Assembly (NCBI GenBank): GCA_013399305.1
Contig: VXAI01000039.1
Location: 5,045,044 to 5,109,043 of the forward strand
Origin: Rostratula benghalensis
Lineage: Eukaryota; Chordata; Aves; Charadriiformes; Rostratulidae
Direction: 5' to 3'
DNA length: 64,000 nucleotides
The translations under genes and the position numbers were made by a program. Positions 22,873-35,410 of the stretch are shown here, one piece after another (positions within the stretch are counted from its first letter, which is position 1; each line of letters opens with the position of its first letter). The notes below the pieces were generated by a model that did not search any database, was not told the DNA's origin, and saw only the letters and a list, made by a program, of their open reading frames with translations.

Positions 22873-25800
22873 GTGAGTTTATCTTTGTGTTTGACAGCCA
22901 AATCAATACAATCCTTTTTATTACACTACATCAACATGGTCCTTGAGAAAGGACCACTGCTCTGTGAGATCACTCCTCAGGAATGCAGCAATGTGAGTGA
23001 AGATGTAGTACTGTAGTACTGCTCAGCTATGTCCCTCTTCAGATCCACAGGGTCTCCGCAGCTCTCACCCAGCAGCACGCCTGAAGAAGCTTGACTCACC
23101 AAGAGCCTGCCTGTTGTCCCTGTGGTCAGTTCTCATAGATGGCCCTTGCTACTGCAGGTCAAAAGAGTCCCACCAGTCTTTGGCTATTATTCAACAGTGC
23201 CTCACAGGTAAAAAGTGATGGGGAGAAAAAACCAGATTAAAAGAACAGGAACATACCAGATCTGTCAAATGAGGCTAGGCATTCAATAGCTTGCACAAAA
23301 CAGGAAACTTGCCTGCTCAGAATGCCAGTGCTGAAGAAAGTGGAGTTACCTTACCTATTCCAAAGGGGTTTGGAACAAACTAAGACCAGGAGGAAGAATC
23401 CCATGGATTCTCACAAAGGCCAAGACATCCTCTTAAAAATCTGTGCCTCCTCCAGAGGGCCATCTGGAGTGCTAAGGCAAAGGAGGAGGACAGGAGTCTT
23501 TCTTTGCAGTAGGATAAGATGAGTCTAAGGGATCCTCGGACAGGGAACATAATACCCAAAATAAATCAAGGGGCAGCATCTAATGTGAGAAAAGGAAGAG
23601 GAATAAATCATAATCTAGAGTAAAGGGTGGGTCGTTTGCTCTCATACCTCATAGAGGTTTATCCTCTTCTCTGTTTGTAGCTCCTGAAGCCATTGCACAG
23701 TACCTAAAAGATGGACAAGATTTAGCACAGGAGCAGCCATTTTTGATGAGACCTATTTATGTGAGAATGTTTTTGTCCTCCCACCCTTCTCCCTGCCCCA
23801 CCAATAGCTCCATCTCAGGCAGCTTTTTTGCATTTTAGGGCTGTTCACTTTGCTTTGCTTATTTCAGAACATCAGAATGTGACTGCTGCTGTCAAGTGAA
23901 TCCTTTGCAGATCTGCGCAGAGCAGGATGAGGTAGGCTAGGCAGCTGGTATACAGTTGTTTTACTAGCACTAATTTGTAGGACTGCTCCCAGCTAAGCCA
24001 GCAGCAATCAGGTTGATCTCTACCTTGCAGTGGTGATTGTAGTAGAGCAGCCAAAGATAGTGGCTGGAGAATTCTGGATAATTTGAATCTGAGTTATTGG
24101 CACAAGTGTAGGATCTGGACTCTACACATGTGAGAACCTATGTGGGAGATTATTGCTCTTGTGGCTTGCAGCTGAGGAGTTGAAATGCTAAGACTTTCTC
24201 GTACCATACGAGATCTAATTACGTTTATTCACAATATAGAGGGGATCATTCCTACTGGACATGCTAGTGCTAATGCAACAGCAAAGTCTAAGAATATGTG
24301 AGGTTAATGTTATGGTTTGAGTCACAAGTAAAAAGAGGCAAGGCAGACACCAAGATGTGGGATTTCTGCAAATATATCATGAAAATGTGGTTCTGTTTCG
24401 CATCTTTCTGTATGTGCTGGCAGACTGATACAGAATCAGGTGCTTGTGCTGCTGAGGCTTGCAACAGCAGCAGAGAGAAAAAACAGCTATGGGACTTATT
24501 TCTCAATAACAAATGTGGTGAGCTAAAAGAGCAGCTCAGGTTTTTTTGATTAAATATATTAGAATTATTGAGTTATTAATAATCTATGCCTTTGAAATCT
24601 GAGAGAGCTCATTTATATTGCAGAGTTTAGTTACATTATACTCTAAAATGTCATGCTGTGTAACTGTGAATGGAAAGGAACCGAAAGAAAATAAATAACT
24701 CTTCAAAGAGTATATCTAAAAATGTATTTCTGTAACTAATGTAAAGAAACTAAGGTGGGAAACAGACTCCTAAAATGAGAGTTAGTAAGTGAAGTTATAC
24801 AATGGACTGATTTTTATGACTCAGTCATAAACCTTTGAAAGTAAGGGCTTATAGTGTAAGTGCTGACAATGTCTTAAACACTATCAAATATTCTGTAATT
24901 GTACTGGATATCTGAGATTTCTTTATGTGTGTTGTTTGAGGGGTTTTTTAAATAATTAAACCTTTTAAAAAGATATAGTATAGATGATAGTCAGAACTAC
25001 AGAAGAAGAAATGTAGTTTTTTGCTCTGGTATGGCTTGTGTCAGTACTAAAGATTATTGACTTCCTAGCAACATACTGTAAGTAACCATAATAAAAATAT
25101 TGAACTTTTGCAGTTCAGTTAAAACCTTCAAAGTGAATGACACTTAATGAAATAGCTTTTTAAAAAAATAAAACATACTTATTCAGTTACTTGAAACAAT
25201 TCTGCTGACTATTGATTTTTTCTTATTATGTTCACATTCTTCTCCTCTCTTAAGAAATGACTTCTTGTTTCAGAAATGTGCCATGTTTCTTATAGATGAG
25301 CTTGCATGCTTGTAGTTAACCACAATCATTCCATCCATGCACCAAACTTTTAATATTATTTATAGTTGTAAATTCACAAATTTGAGTCAAATATTACATA
25401 CACAAAGCCTCTAATTTACTGTAATGAAACTGACCTGATCTTTTTTCTTTTGAAAAGAAACCTCCTTAGTAGGTAAGGATTTTTATATATATGATCATAT
25501 AAAACAACTGGGTGGGGTTTTTTTTTTTGATTCTCAATGTTGCACATTTTTATCTACTGTCATTCTAATATTGGTAAGTTATCACTCTAGAAGCCTCATG
25601 GTGTATTATGGATAACGCAGTATTTGTCAAGTTTTAACATGTCTTCATCTGAAAAGTTGAATCTTTCTTAAGATTGTCCCTGGGAACTGTTTCAGGAGCT
25701 CAAATCAGATGAGTAACATCTGATTCACCACAGCCTTTAAGCCTTTCTACAAGTAAGGTGGGAAGCTGTGTAGAAATGAATCATTATCATTAGTCCTTCC

Positions 25801-28800
25801 CATCCTTCCACAGTAATGACTGATTATACCCAGCCTGGGATGAGCAAATACCTTTTTTAAAAGCAAGGTGTCTCCTTTTACAGACAGAACTAGGATCCAG
25901 TATCCACTGAAGTAGGTATACATTGAAAACATTGAAAAAAATGAAGGTAAATGTACTGTACATTCTTCAAAATGACCTGTTCTCCACAACTTGATGTCAT
26001 AAGATGGGGGTGGAAAAGCATATTTTAGCCTACTTGCCTGTGGCTGCTTGACTGGTGTGTGACTATCTGACTTGTAGGAGGCTGGAACTTCTCCAATTAT
26101 TGGAGGCTGAATTATTTCAAGAACCTGGTAGCATCATGACACTCTGTAAGTACTGTCAGTCTTCACAGACAAAGCCGTTAAAAGTCTGATGTCCTATGAC
26201 TTCTAGGGCATGTGTGTGCTAAAATGAGCATAAGAAATTGTCGAAGAAGCGTAAGCCTTTTTATGCTGAATACAAGTGATGAAAATTATTTGAGCCATAT
26301 GTTCATATAGTACAGCATCTAGAAGATGGAAAAAGAATGCTTAATAAATATTAAGGGATAAATTTTACTGCGAGTAAGCATTACTGGATTAAATAGTGTT
26401 GGTCAAAAAAAATGAGAAGAGGTTTAGAGCAGTAGAAAATAAGGTTTGCCAAGAGAATGTATATTTTAACAATTCTTGCTATGTTTGTACCACCCATCTC
26501 TTTGGAACTGTCTTCTTCAGAGTTATAGAAAAAGTAAGCAAGGAGAATAAATGAATGCCTTAATGTAGTGTCACAGTTTGAAAAAATATGTTTATGGTCT
26601 TTAAATGTCTGGTTGCATAAGAAATGATATTTATCGGTGTCTATAGATATATGCTTTCCCACTCTGTGAACCAGCTGTGACTCTTTATTCTCACTAAAAT
26701 TTCCACAAACATAAAAAAAATTACTTTATTTTCCTCTCTTGATTTTTTTTTTAACTGCTGCTTCCACAAATTTTATGAAAAGACATCTAGCATGGTTGCA
26801 AGACCCCCCAGGGTGGCCTCTTTTTTTTCTGAGTTTGTTTCCACCAAAACCTATTTGCTTTCATTTTTTCAGTCTTTGCCTGGTTCTAAAGTTAAAAAAA
26901 AAAAAGAAAAAAAAATTAGTCTTGGTATCAAACATCCAGTCTAGATTCACATTTCTGTTTACAAATCAGATATGTAGGCATGAGTTTCAAATAGAAATGT
27001 TATTGCAACATGCTGGTCTTGTACATCATCTACATGATGTTTTGGACTGATGAGATTACCTGAGAGAAAATGAAGAGGTTGGTGATTAATTAGGTAATGG
27101 CAGACATAAGTAATTTTGGTTTTTGCTCTTGGAATGTCAGCTCTAGGATATATTGAAGGTTTCCACAGGTATAGTAAATTGGCTAGAAAGAGAAATAAGA
27201 AAGCTCAAAATCTTCTGTTGCTTTTAAGGACTCATCCAAGACAAGTAACACTCTCTAAAAACCCAGCCATAAATTGAAGGTGAAAACAGATCAAAGTGCA
27301 TTGTAACAAAAACAATACTGTTCAAAACAGATTCTTTAATGTATCAGTGACACCATATTTGGCCATTGCTATTATACTGTTTTTATATCTTTGTAAAAGA
27401 AGACTAGTCCATTGTTTCATAATGCTGTGTAGAGAAGATTAATGTAGACGACAAAGGTGGCTGTCAAAATTGTATCCCATTGAAATGGCTTTTCAAAGGC
27501 AAGTCACATCAGGCTGGCCAATCTGTCTGCACGCAGTCTTAGATCTGCTAAGAAGCAAACTAGGTTATATTGAGAAGCAGGCCACACTTGTGTTATAGTT
27601 CTAATAAGTACCAAAATATAATTCACCATTTAAGACAATTTAGTCCCTTATAATGTCTGATGTCTTTTTTAAGGTATCAAAGTGATGAAGGGTGAGGGCT
27701 TTATTTTCCTTTTTCTATGAAACTGTAGTTTACTTCATTCTTGCAACTCTGAAGACAATTTTGTGTCACCACTGACCTCTTGCTTAAGGCAGAAATCTCC
27801 CATGAGGACTTTATTTCTGCTAGTATTAAGATAGCAGAAGCCAAGTGAAAGCCAGTTTAAGCTTAAATCTGTAGGATGTCAAAATGAGAAACTAGATTAA
27901 GAGTTGGATGCAGATATAAGAGAGACTAAAATCACATATTTTAAAAATTCAAGTGTCACATTTGTTAGGCAAAAATGTACATATAATTTGTTTTAGAACA
28001 GTAGCTAGCCATATCAAAGGATCTTTTCAAGTTAGACTCTTGTGAGGTATTGTGAGTGCAATGCTGAAGTCTGGTTTTGACAGAGTACAGGCTTTGAGGA
28101 CTCATTCTTTGGGGTTTTTATGAGGATAAGACCTACCTTGTTCTTAGAAATAGACCTTCTGGTTACTTCTAATTATCTTTTTGTTCTTTTGTACAAATGT
28201 TTTCCCTCTGTAAGAAAGCTTTAATTTGATCACATTAATGCTTTACTGTTCTCTCACAATAAATAGAGTTAGTGGCTGTTTTACAGTTTGGTGTAATTCA
28301 AACAATTATATTCTGTAAACTGTGGGTGTTAGAAAGCCAAGAGTAAAGAAGTGGCTCAGGTTGGGTAATTAAAAATATAACAAACTGGGAAATTTATATC
28401 ACTTTTAGCAAGCAAAGGAGAATTTGCTTTCAGAATTGTTATACAGGGGAAAACCCAACCAAAGAAAAAAAATACTGCATTTAGCTTATGATTACATGGA
28501 TTCAGCAGGTTTTAGAAAGATGAAGACGCTTCTCTTACCAAGATACTGAAAACTGGCAGACCTACTGTTTTGTAATATCACTGTCCTCACAGTGAAACCA
28601 TGCTGCCAGTGTTAGGCAAGTTGTCAAATTAACAAAGGCTCCTTGCTTCATTATCGTTTATTCTTTTGTATTGTATTGATAGACTTTAAAGTGTTGGTAA
28701 TTAGCCAATGTTAAGGTCTGATTTCCATTTAGTGGTACAATGAAGTAATAAATACAATTTGATTCAGATTAAAAGTTTCTTCCCCTCCTAACCTAAAGCT

Positions 28801-29731
28801 TTTTAAAAGGTATTTGTACCTTGTGTTTATACAAAACCAGCTTTTAGCTTCATGATTACATATAACAATAAAATATAAACAATAGAAAAGATAAGATAGA
28901 CAAATTCATCCCTTCCTGCTCCCAGAAGCTTATCCTCAGTACTCAGAATTATTATGGTATCTGGCTAGGTAAAGCAAAATCTTTATGCAGTTCAGTCATG
29001 AACATTAACCTGGATTTGTCTTGGGAGCAAAACTTAAACAAATAAAAATGAGGACACTTCCTTTGCTCCTTGTACCCACTTTGATTTTTCCCCTTAACCA
29101 TGTTACTCCTTGTGCTGTTTGATGCACAGTAATGCTTAACAACAGGCATTATGTAGTACCCAGATGAAATTTATATTTAATAAAGAAAATGCAGAACAGA
29201 TAGGAAGAAATTTTTCTCCTTCAGTCTTAAGAGCTTTGGACCAAATCCTGATCCTGCCTCTCTTTTGTGAGCAACACTCGTATGATGGAGTGAACAGTTG
29301 CCTACAACAACTTGGTAATGCCTTTGAACAAGACCTGGGGAAGAGAGGAAAATTAACTGGAAGAAAGAAGCAGGTCTTGATAGGGCTGGGGATCAATTAA
29401 TAATTGTTGCTGTAATACCTGAGGGGTTTTTAGATTCAAAGTCTTTAAATCCAGATTTCAAACTTTTAAGCAAGGAAGCCTTGAAATTGTTTAAAATCTT
29501 CACACATAAAGCATATGAACCTGGAGCTTTTAAATTGCTAATGGTTTGTTTTATCTAGTAATTTTCAATAGATATTTCTAAAGCAGTAATTAAATCTGTA
29601 AGCCAAATTCAATTATTAGCTGAATACAGGAACCACTTCCAAATTTAGGGCCAGTACAAAGGTTGTTTTCTATTTCTTAAAATGTCATCCATGAATTTAC
29701 AACATTCTGAGGAATTTTATTTTTAAAAAAA
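22873..29731. other. Long noncoding stretch
   Basis: Bases about 22980-23520 are somewhat GC-richer and contain a 3'/5' splice-like pair (GCTACTGCAG near 23158 and CACAG/GTAAAAAG near 23208), but all three frames between them are open and nothing is recognised. The remainder is AT-rich with short A/T runs. No gene or repeat family supported. Confidence 0.45.
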
Positions 29732-29732
29732 N
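29732..29732. other. Ambiguous base N
   Basis: A single N within an A run (TTTTAAAAAAANAAGTAATT). It marks an unresolved call in a homopolymer, not a scaffold gap. Confidence 0.95.
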
Positions 29733-31826
29733 AAGTAATTATGTATATAACACCATACCATTTTATTAGGCTCATCGAAGGTACAGAATTAAGGTGTCTA
29801 GTTGCTTGAGGAAAGCATTGAACATCTGGAAAAGATAGTTGCCCATTTGACCATACTTAAGCCTCCTTAGTCCACTGAAAATGTGTCGTGGTACATCTAT
29901 GCAATGTAAGCAGCCTTAAAGTGTAATTGCTGTTTTCTGTGGTTTTGCTCAGTGATAAACTTTGTCCATGAGAAGGGAAAATAACATTGGAACTTTCAGA
30001 AAAAAATCCTGGAACAGAAAATTTTTCATTCTTAATTCTATTTTAAAGACAAGAGGCTTGAAGGGCTTCCAAACACCTTTTTATTACATACTTTTTATTA
30101 ATGGAACTGTAGGAAATCTGCAACTAGTGTACTTAAGCTTTGTATTATTTTGTTATTACAGGCTATATAAGTCTCTGGCATCTGTGATGAAATGTAAACA
30201 AATTATGCTACCTGTGTACCTCCAGTATAAAAGTAATATCAGTTCTCTGATGCCACCTTTTACCATTGATTGCCAGGGCTTTATTTACATATATGTATAT
30301 GAGAGAGAGAGGAAGAGCACATGCTTGTCACCAGGAATTCTATGAATTTATACACTGGATTTCCATATAACCTTCATATTTACAGGACTTGTGGAGTGAA
30401 CTAAATACAGGTTTGAGTTTTAGTGTAACTTTCTGAAGTGACGGACAATAGAGCTATCTGGAAAATACAAATCTTTATTGTTAAGAATCCTGTGGTTTAG
30501 TTTGTGTTTTTTTGTTAGTTTTGGTTTTTAAAATGACAAATCTGAACAAAAGAGGAGCTCACACAGTATCTTCCATGGGGTTTCCTTGTACTTTAAGAAC
30601 TGATGTGGAATTTTTCAGCTTACTGGAAATGCCTCCCGTGAATTACAATGGCTTGTGTCCTAAACTGCAGGGCCACTAGGCTGCCTGAGAACACCAAGAA
30701 CTAATTAGCCCACGAGCTGGGCTTCTAAAACAAGCTGGAACCTAGGGCTTGCTTTGAATGTTTCTTGCCAAGACACTAACAAGTTGATTTGTTTGGAATA
30801 ACTGCTAAGGGGCACTCAGCCACCAGCTTCTAAATCCAGTTAATTAATACTTGTCAGAAGAACTTTACCCTGGATGCCTCATGTCTGGTTATACTGACCT
30901 TTAAAAATAACAATTGCAGCTGATATAACTACTTAATAGCACCCTGTCTCCTGAATACTGGCTTTCAGAAATAGGCACAGCAGGCTTCTGATAGACTTTT
31001 TCTTTTGTCCAAGACACTCATACTTCCTGTTCTGCTTTTATTTAAAACTTTTCATCTAGTCACAGTGCAGACACAGCTGTGCCTGAGATCGCTTAGGCTT
31101 TTCATGTTGCCTATGTCCTTTGCAGACAGTCAATACCTTCTCCAAGGACTTCCCTGTGCTTAAAATTTCCTTGTCTTCCTTAACAAGTTTTTTCTGACTG
31201 AAGTGAATTGCTTGCTGGCCGCAACATTTTCAGCTGTTATAACATCTCATAGCTCTAATCACATAAAACTGATTTGCTAAGACTACATATAACCAGTTTT
31301 GCAATTTCTGGGTTGGTTTAGTACAGACCATTCATAAGATATAGACATGAGGTTTGTTTTTCAGCGCTAATTGTCCAAACATTTTCTCTCTACCTTTATC
31401 AGATGCTGTCATCACATTGCATAGCCAGATAGTGGGTAAGCAGAGGACCAGCAGCAAGCCAGGTCCCTCAGCAGCTCATGCATGAAAACTCTGCGCCAAA
31501 GCTGGTGCCACCAAGGTTACCAGGCTTTCAATAGCTGCAGCTACAAGGCTGCTTCACTGTTTGCCTCTGTGCAGGCTGCTACTAGCTATCAGGCTCACTT
31601 GACTATTGCTGGAGGTCAGGGTCCATTTTGGGAGGGTTAACTAACCTGCGAGCTCTGAGACTGTGCAAGCCAGTTATGCAGCATCCTTGTGCCTCTCCGT
31701 TTTGGAGGGGCTAGAAAACACTAGGACCTCTGAGAACAGATGACAAAGCAAGTTGTTGGGAACCTGGGGAGTCAAGTGGCTCCCCTTTTTGTGGAGTGGT
31801 TTTTTTTAACTTGAGCAATTTGGCAG
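29733..31826. other. Noncoding stretch, GC-richer in its second half
   Basis: The 127-codon plus-strand open frame at 29962-30345 is AT-rich and hydrophobic with no domain or splice support. From about 30640 to 31790 the base composition is more balanced (for example 31430-31790), which may mark an unrecognised repeat or a conserved segment; I cannot name it. Confidence 0.4.
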
Positions 31827-31993
31827 CTGGCAAGAAGTCAGCTAGCGTTGCCTCAAAAATTGTAAATCAATTGGTTCCAACTTTCTTGAATCAGTATCTC
31901 CAGAGGAAAACTGTTCTGTCAGAAGATGTTCCACCTGATATTGTGAGCAGGACAGTGAAAACAGCACACACTGCAGGAGGAGATTTTGAAAAG
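31827..31993 (+). CDS. Candidate internal exon, unidentified gene
   Basis: TTGAGCAATTTGGCAG could be a 3' splice site, followed by 167 bases with only one open frame. That frame contains GKKSASVASKIVNQLVPTF, then SEDVPPDIVSRTVKTAHT, and reaches GGDFEK just before AAG/GTCATT, a weak 5' splice site. The frame runs on to a stop at 32021-32023, so a terminal exon is also possible. The protein is balanced in composition, with none of the low complexity of random AT-rich frames, but I recognise no family. Both splice sites are weaker than those at 2771 or 45878. Confidence 0.2.
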
Positions 31994-34519
31994 GTCATTG
32001 GTTTTTCCACCTTAGCATATTGAGGACTGACAGCATATTTCAAGAGCAGAATGATGCCCCAGTGCTCAATTGCCTTTTGAAAGTTATCTTTTTTTCTCTG
32101 AATGTCCCAGCCTAAATGTCTGGTACTGATGCTGCATACCTAAGAGAGCCCTTTAGAAAATTACCCCCCTATGTGGTTTGTACAGGTTGTATTATATTTT
32201 AAAGATTTAAAAGTTCACTCCATTTTATTTTTTTATGTTTTAGTATTTTAAAATTCCTGACTTACAATATTTTGGGAAATAATTTTACTTTATCCTTATT
32301 TATATGTATGCAATAGATTAAAATCACCACCTTCAAATACTATTTGACTTTTCTAGAACCATAAGTCTCACACTGTGCATCAGAAAACTCATGGACTTTC
32401 TGCAGAGGCACAAGAGTTACCTGGCTACACAACTAAATAAAATAGAGATATAGATATTTTAGAAACACGCTTTTCTACTAAACAAGTAGAGTGCACTTCA
32501 AAATCCAATGAAGTTAGAAATGTTGACATTTTACAGTTTCAAAAGGGACAATAATTGCTTCTTAAACAAATGGAGATAGCAGAAAACAGGAACATGGTTT
32601 CAACTGAAAAGAAAAAAAAGGAAAAACATGAAAGTGGTCTGTTTTGTTTGTGCTCTCATTTGCAGGCCCCTTTCCTGGCACACAGACATACATTGGGAAA
32701 AAATAACAGAAATAAAAGCATCCAGCAAAGTGTGGTTTTACAATTTGTATTTTACCCCACTAGCTACATAAAGCTAAAACTAAACAAAAATTGCTAGTGC
32801 TAGAAAAAAAACCCACCAGAGCACAAGAGTGACAAGAGGTCATATATACCTCCTGTGCCCCCTGTGCCTTCTTTGATAATAAGGAAGGTGGTGGTTTTGT
32901 ATTGCACTGCTCATCACCACGATTCCTTGAGTATTTAATCAAACAATAAGAGGAAATCAGCAACAAAAGAACTTAAACATACAGATGTCAACCATTGTGA
33001 TTCTATCTTCCCTTCTGTATGGTAGAGTTTACACTCATCTCTGCCTCTTTCTGTATGGTTATTGATACCAAATGAATGGGATGAGACACAGATATTATTA
33101 TCTGCCATTTTGTATTGGGTATTGTCCGTTCAAAAGCAGTATTTGACCTGAGGCTTTTACAGTGAGAGAAATACATATTAACACTTATTAAATATATTGT
33201 AGCAAAAACCATAATTTTCATTTTAATTGTTTAAAATTAAAAACTTTGAAGCATGAGTTTCAGTTTAAATATTTAAGTAGTTATTTGATCTGTGTTGCTA
33301 CAAATGGGATTGTGCCAGATGATAGATAAACACATTGCTTGGTACAGACAGCTCTTTGGTGGCATGAAACAAAATCTGTTGTAGTTGCTGGGGGTCTTTT
33401 CATTGACTCCAAGTGTTTTGAGTCAAGCCTCCTGTTACTGTGCTTTCCTGGTTATATTTATAAATGTGTTGTACCATATTCTACAAAGCACTTGTAGAGC
33501 ATTTTCAGTCAAGCAGGAGCAGGGTATGAGGCAGCCACTTGTAGCTGCTTGCTTCAGGTGCCAAGGTGCTGAATTCTTTCTCAATTGCTTTACAAAAAAC
33601 TGCAAAAAACCCCACTGTCAGTATTTCACTCGTTTCATGTTGCACTATGTCTGAGCTCTCTACAATGATCTCATGAGTTGTAAAAAACCAAATAACTGCA
33701 TTTGAGATGTAGCACATTGTGTTTTTGGAAAAGAGTGCAAAGCTGTGTCAAAGCTGAATAGGTAGAAGTTCTAAAGGCATGACTGTGGGTTATTCTGAAA
33801 TGGGAGGTAGAAGCAAGAGGAGGATAAACTTTGCAAATTCCTTGAGCTAGATTTATAAAATCATTCAAGGGCAAGTATTTATGAAATCCCTCAAATAAAG
33901 TAATATTCTATGTTTTATGCACGTACTCACAGAAGCACATTTATTGATGTCTGTATAAAGTATGTTTTTGTAGACAGTATGGTAGTCCCATTGTGCAAGT
34001 GTAATACAAAAATTGTATGCCCTGAATTACTTTTCGTGCTATGTATGTTGCCACAATTGTATTAATAAAACAATAAAAAAATGGAAAGGTGGAGTTAGTA
34101 AAGAAACTGCAGTATGATTCCATCTGAATCTTACTTTTGTGAGAAGAAAACAGCCACCTATGTCTGATGTAATATATGATTGAAATTGCAGAAGGGCTTA
34201 GTCTAGAAAGGAGTTGTCATAAGTGCAGAGAAGTGTCTATTTGGTGGAATGCTCTTTAGGGAATGACAATGTATACAGATGATTTTTATCACAAATATTT
34301 TCTATTCGCTTTTATGATATTTGTTTTGTTCTGTTTTATTTTCTTCTGGAAGAGCTGCAGGAATAGTACCCACCCTATCAATAGTTCAGTTAGTAGTTCA
34401 TAGGTCTTAACATTGCAAATGGCTCTACTTGATGCTTACAAAAAGGGCTGTTTAGAGAAAAAGAATTTCCTTATGATGGTTTATAAATAGCAAACTTCTG
34501 CTCGGTAGACAAATGTATG
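31994..34519. other. AT-rich noncoding DNA
   Basis: No repeat, gene or RNA recognised; short open frames on both strands lack support. Confidence 0.5.
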
Positions 34520-35410
34520 GTATCACGGAATCACTGAATTGTCAGAGTTGGAACGGGTCTCTAGAGTCCATCTAGTCCAACTCCCCTGCTAAAGCAGGAT
34601 TGCCTAGAGAACATCACTGAGGACTGCATCCACGTGGGTCTTGTAGGTCTCCAGACAAGGGGACTCCACAATCTCCCTGGGAAGCCTGTTCCAGTGCTCT
34701 GGCACCCTCACTGGAAAGGAGTTGTTCCTTGTATTTGAATGGAACTTCTTATGTTCCAGCTTGTGCCCACTGCCCCTCGTTCTGTCACTGGGAACCACTG
34801 AAAAGAGTCTGGCTCCATCCTCATTCAGCCCACCCTTCAGACACTTATAAGTCTCCCCTCAGCCTTCTCTTCTCCAGGCTAAAGAGTCCCAACTCTCTCA
34901 GCCTTTCCTCATAAGGGAGGTGCTCCAATCCCTTAATTGTTGTTGTTGCCCTACGCTGAACCCTCTCCAGTAGTTTCCTGTCTCTCTTGAACTGTGGAGC
35001 TCAGAACTGTATTCCAGCTGTGGTCTCACCAGTGCAGAGTAGAGGGGGAGAATGACGTCCCTCAACCTACTGGCCACACTCTTCACTATGCAGCCCAGGA
35101 TTCCATTGGCCCTCTTGGCCACAAGGGCACATTGCTGGCTCCTGGATAGTTTACTATCTACCAGGAGCCCCAGACCCTTTTCCTCAGAAGTACTTTCCAG
35201 CAGATCTGCCCCTTACCTATATCAGTGCCCAGAATTCTTCCTCCCCAGGTGCATGACCCTACACATGGCCTTGTTGAACTTCAATAGGTTCTTCTCAGCC
35301 CTACTCTCCAACTTGTCCAGGTCACACTGGATGGTGGCACACCCCCTGGAGTGTCAGCCAGCCCTCTTAGTTTGGTATCATCAGTAAACTTGCTGAGGAT
35401 ACACTTGGTA
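34520..35410 (-). mobile_element. CR1 LINE, 5'-truncated, minus strand
   Basis: The left end (CACGGAATCACTGAATTGTC, GAGTTGGAACGGGTCT) is the reverse complement of a CR1 3' end. The element then runs for about 890 bases through the reverse complement of the reverse-transcriptase C-terminal coding region, ending near TTTGGTATCATCAGTAAAC. CR1 elements move by target-primed reverse transcription and are usually 5'-truncated, as here. It is much better preserved than the relics at 15.7 and 55-57 kb. The coding part is broken by frame changes (separate entry). Confidence 0.92.
34604..35122 (-). pseudogene. CR1 ORF2 C-terminal remnant
   Basis: This is the end of the CR1 polyprotein downstream of the reverse-transcriptase core. 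On the minus strand, 35122-34898 encodes ANGILGCIVKSVAS and [16 protein letters not shown]. After a loss of frame, 34798-34604 encodes [16 protein letters not shown] and [14 protein letters not shown], both typical CR1 motifs, ending at the normal stop. At least one frameshift separates the two, and no endonuclease or catalytic FADD region is present. The product is non-functional. Confidence 0.85.

Noticed and set aside
23159..23207. 49-base segment between CTACTGCAG and CACAG/GTAAAA
   Set aside because: All three frames are open, so there is no coding signal, and the donor is mediocre.
29962..30345. 127-codon plus-strand open frame
   Set aside because: Rich in Phe, Ile, Tyr and Lys with no recognisable domain; its end is a simple GA repeat. 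Chance is sufficient.
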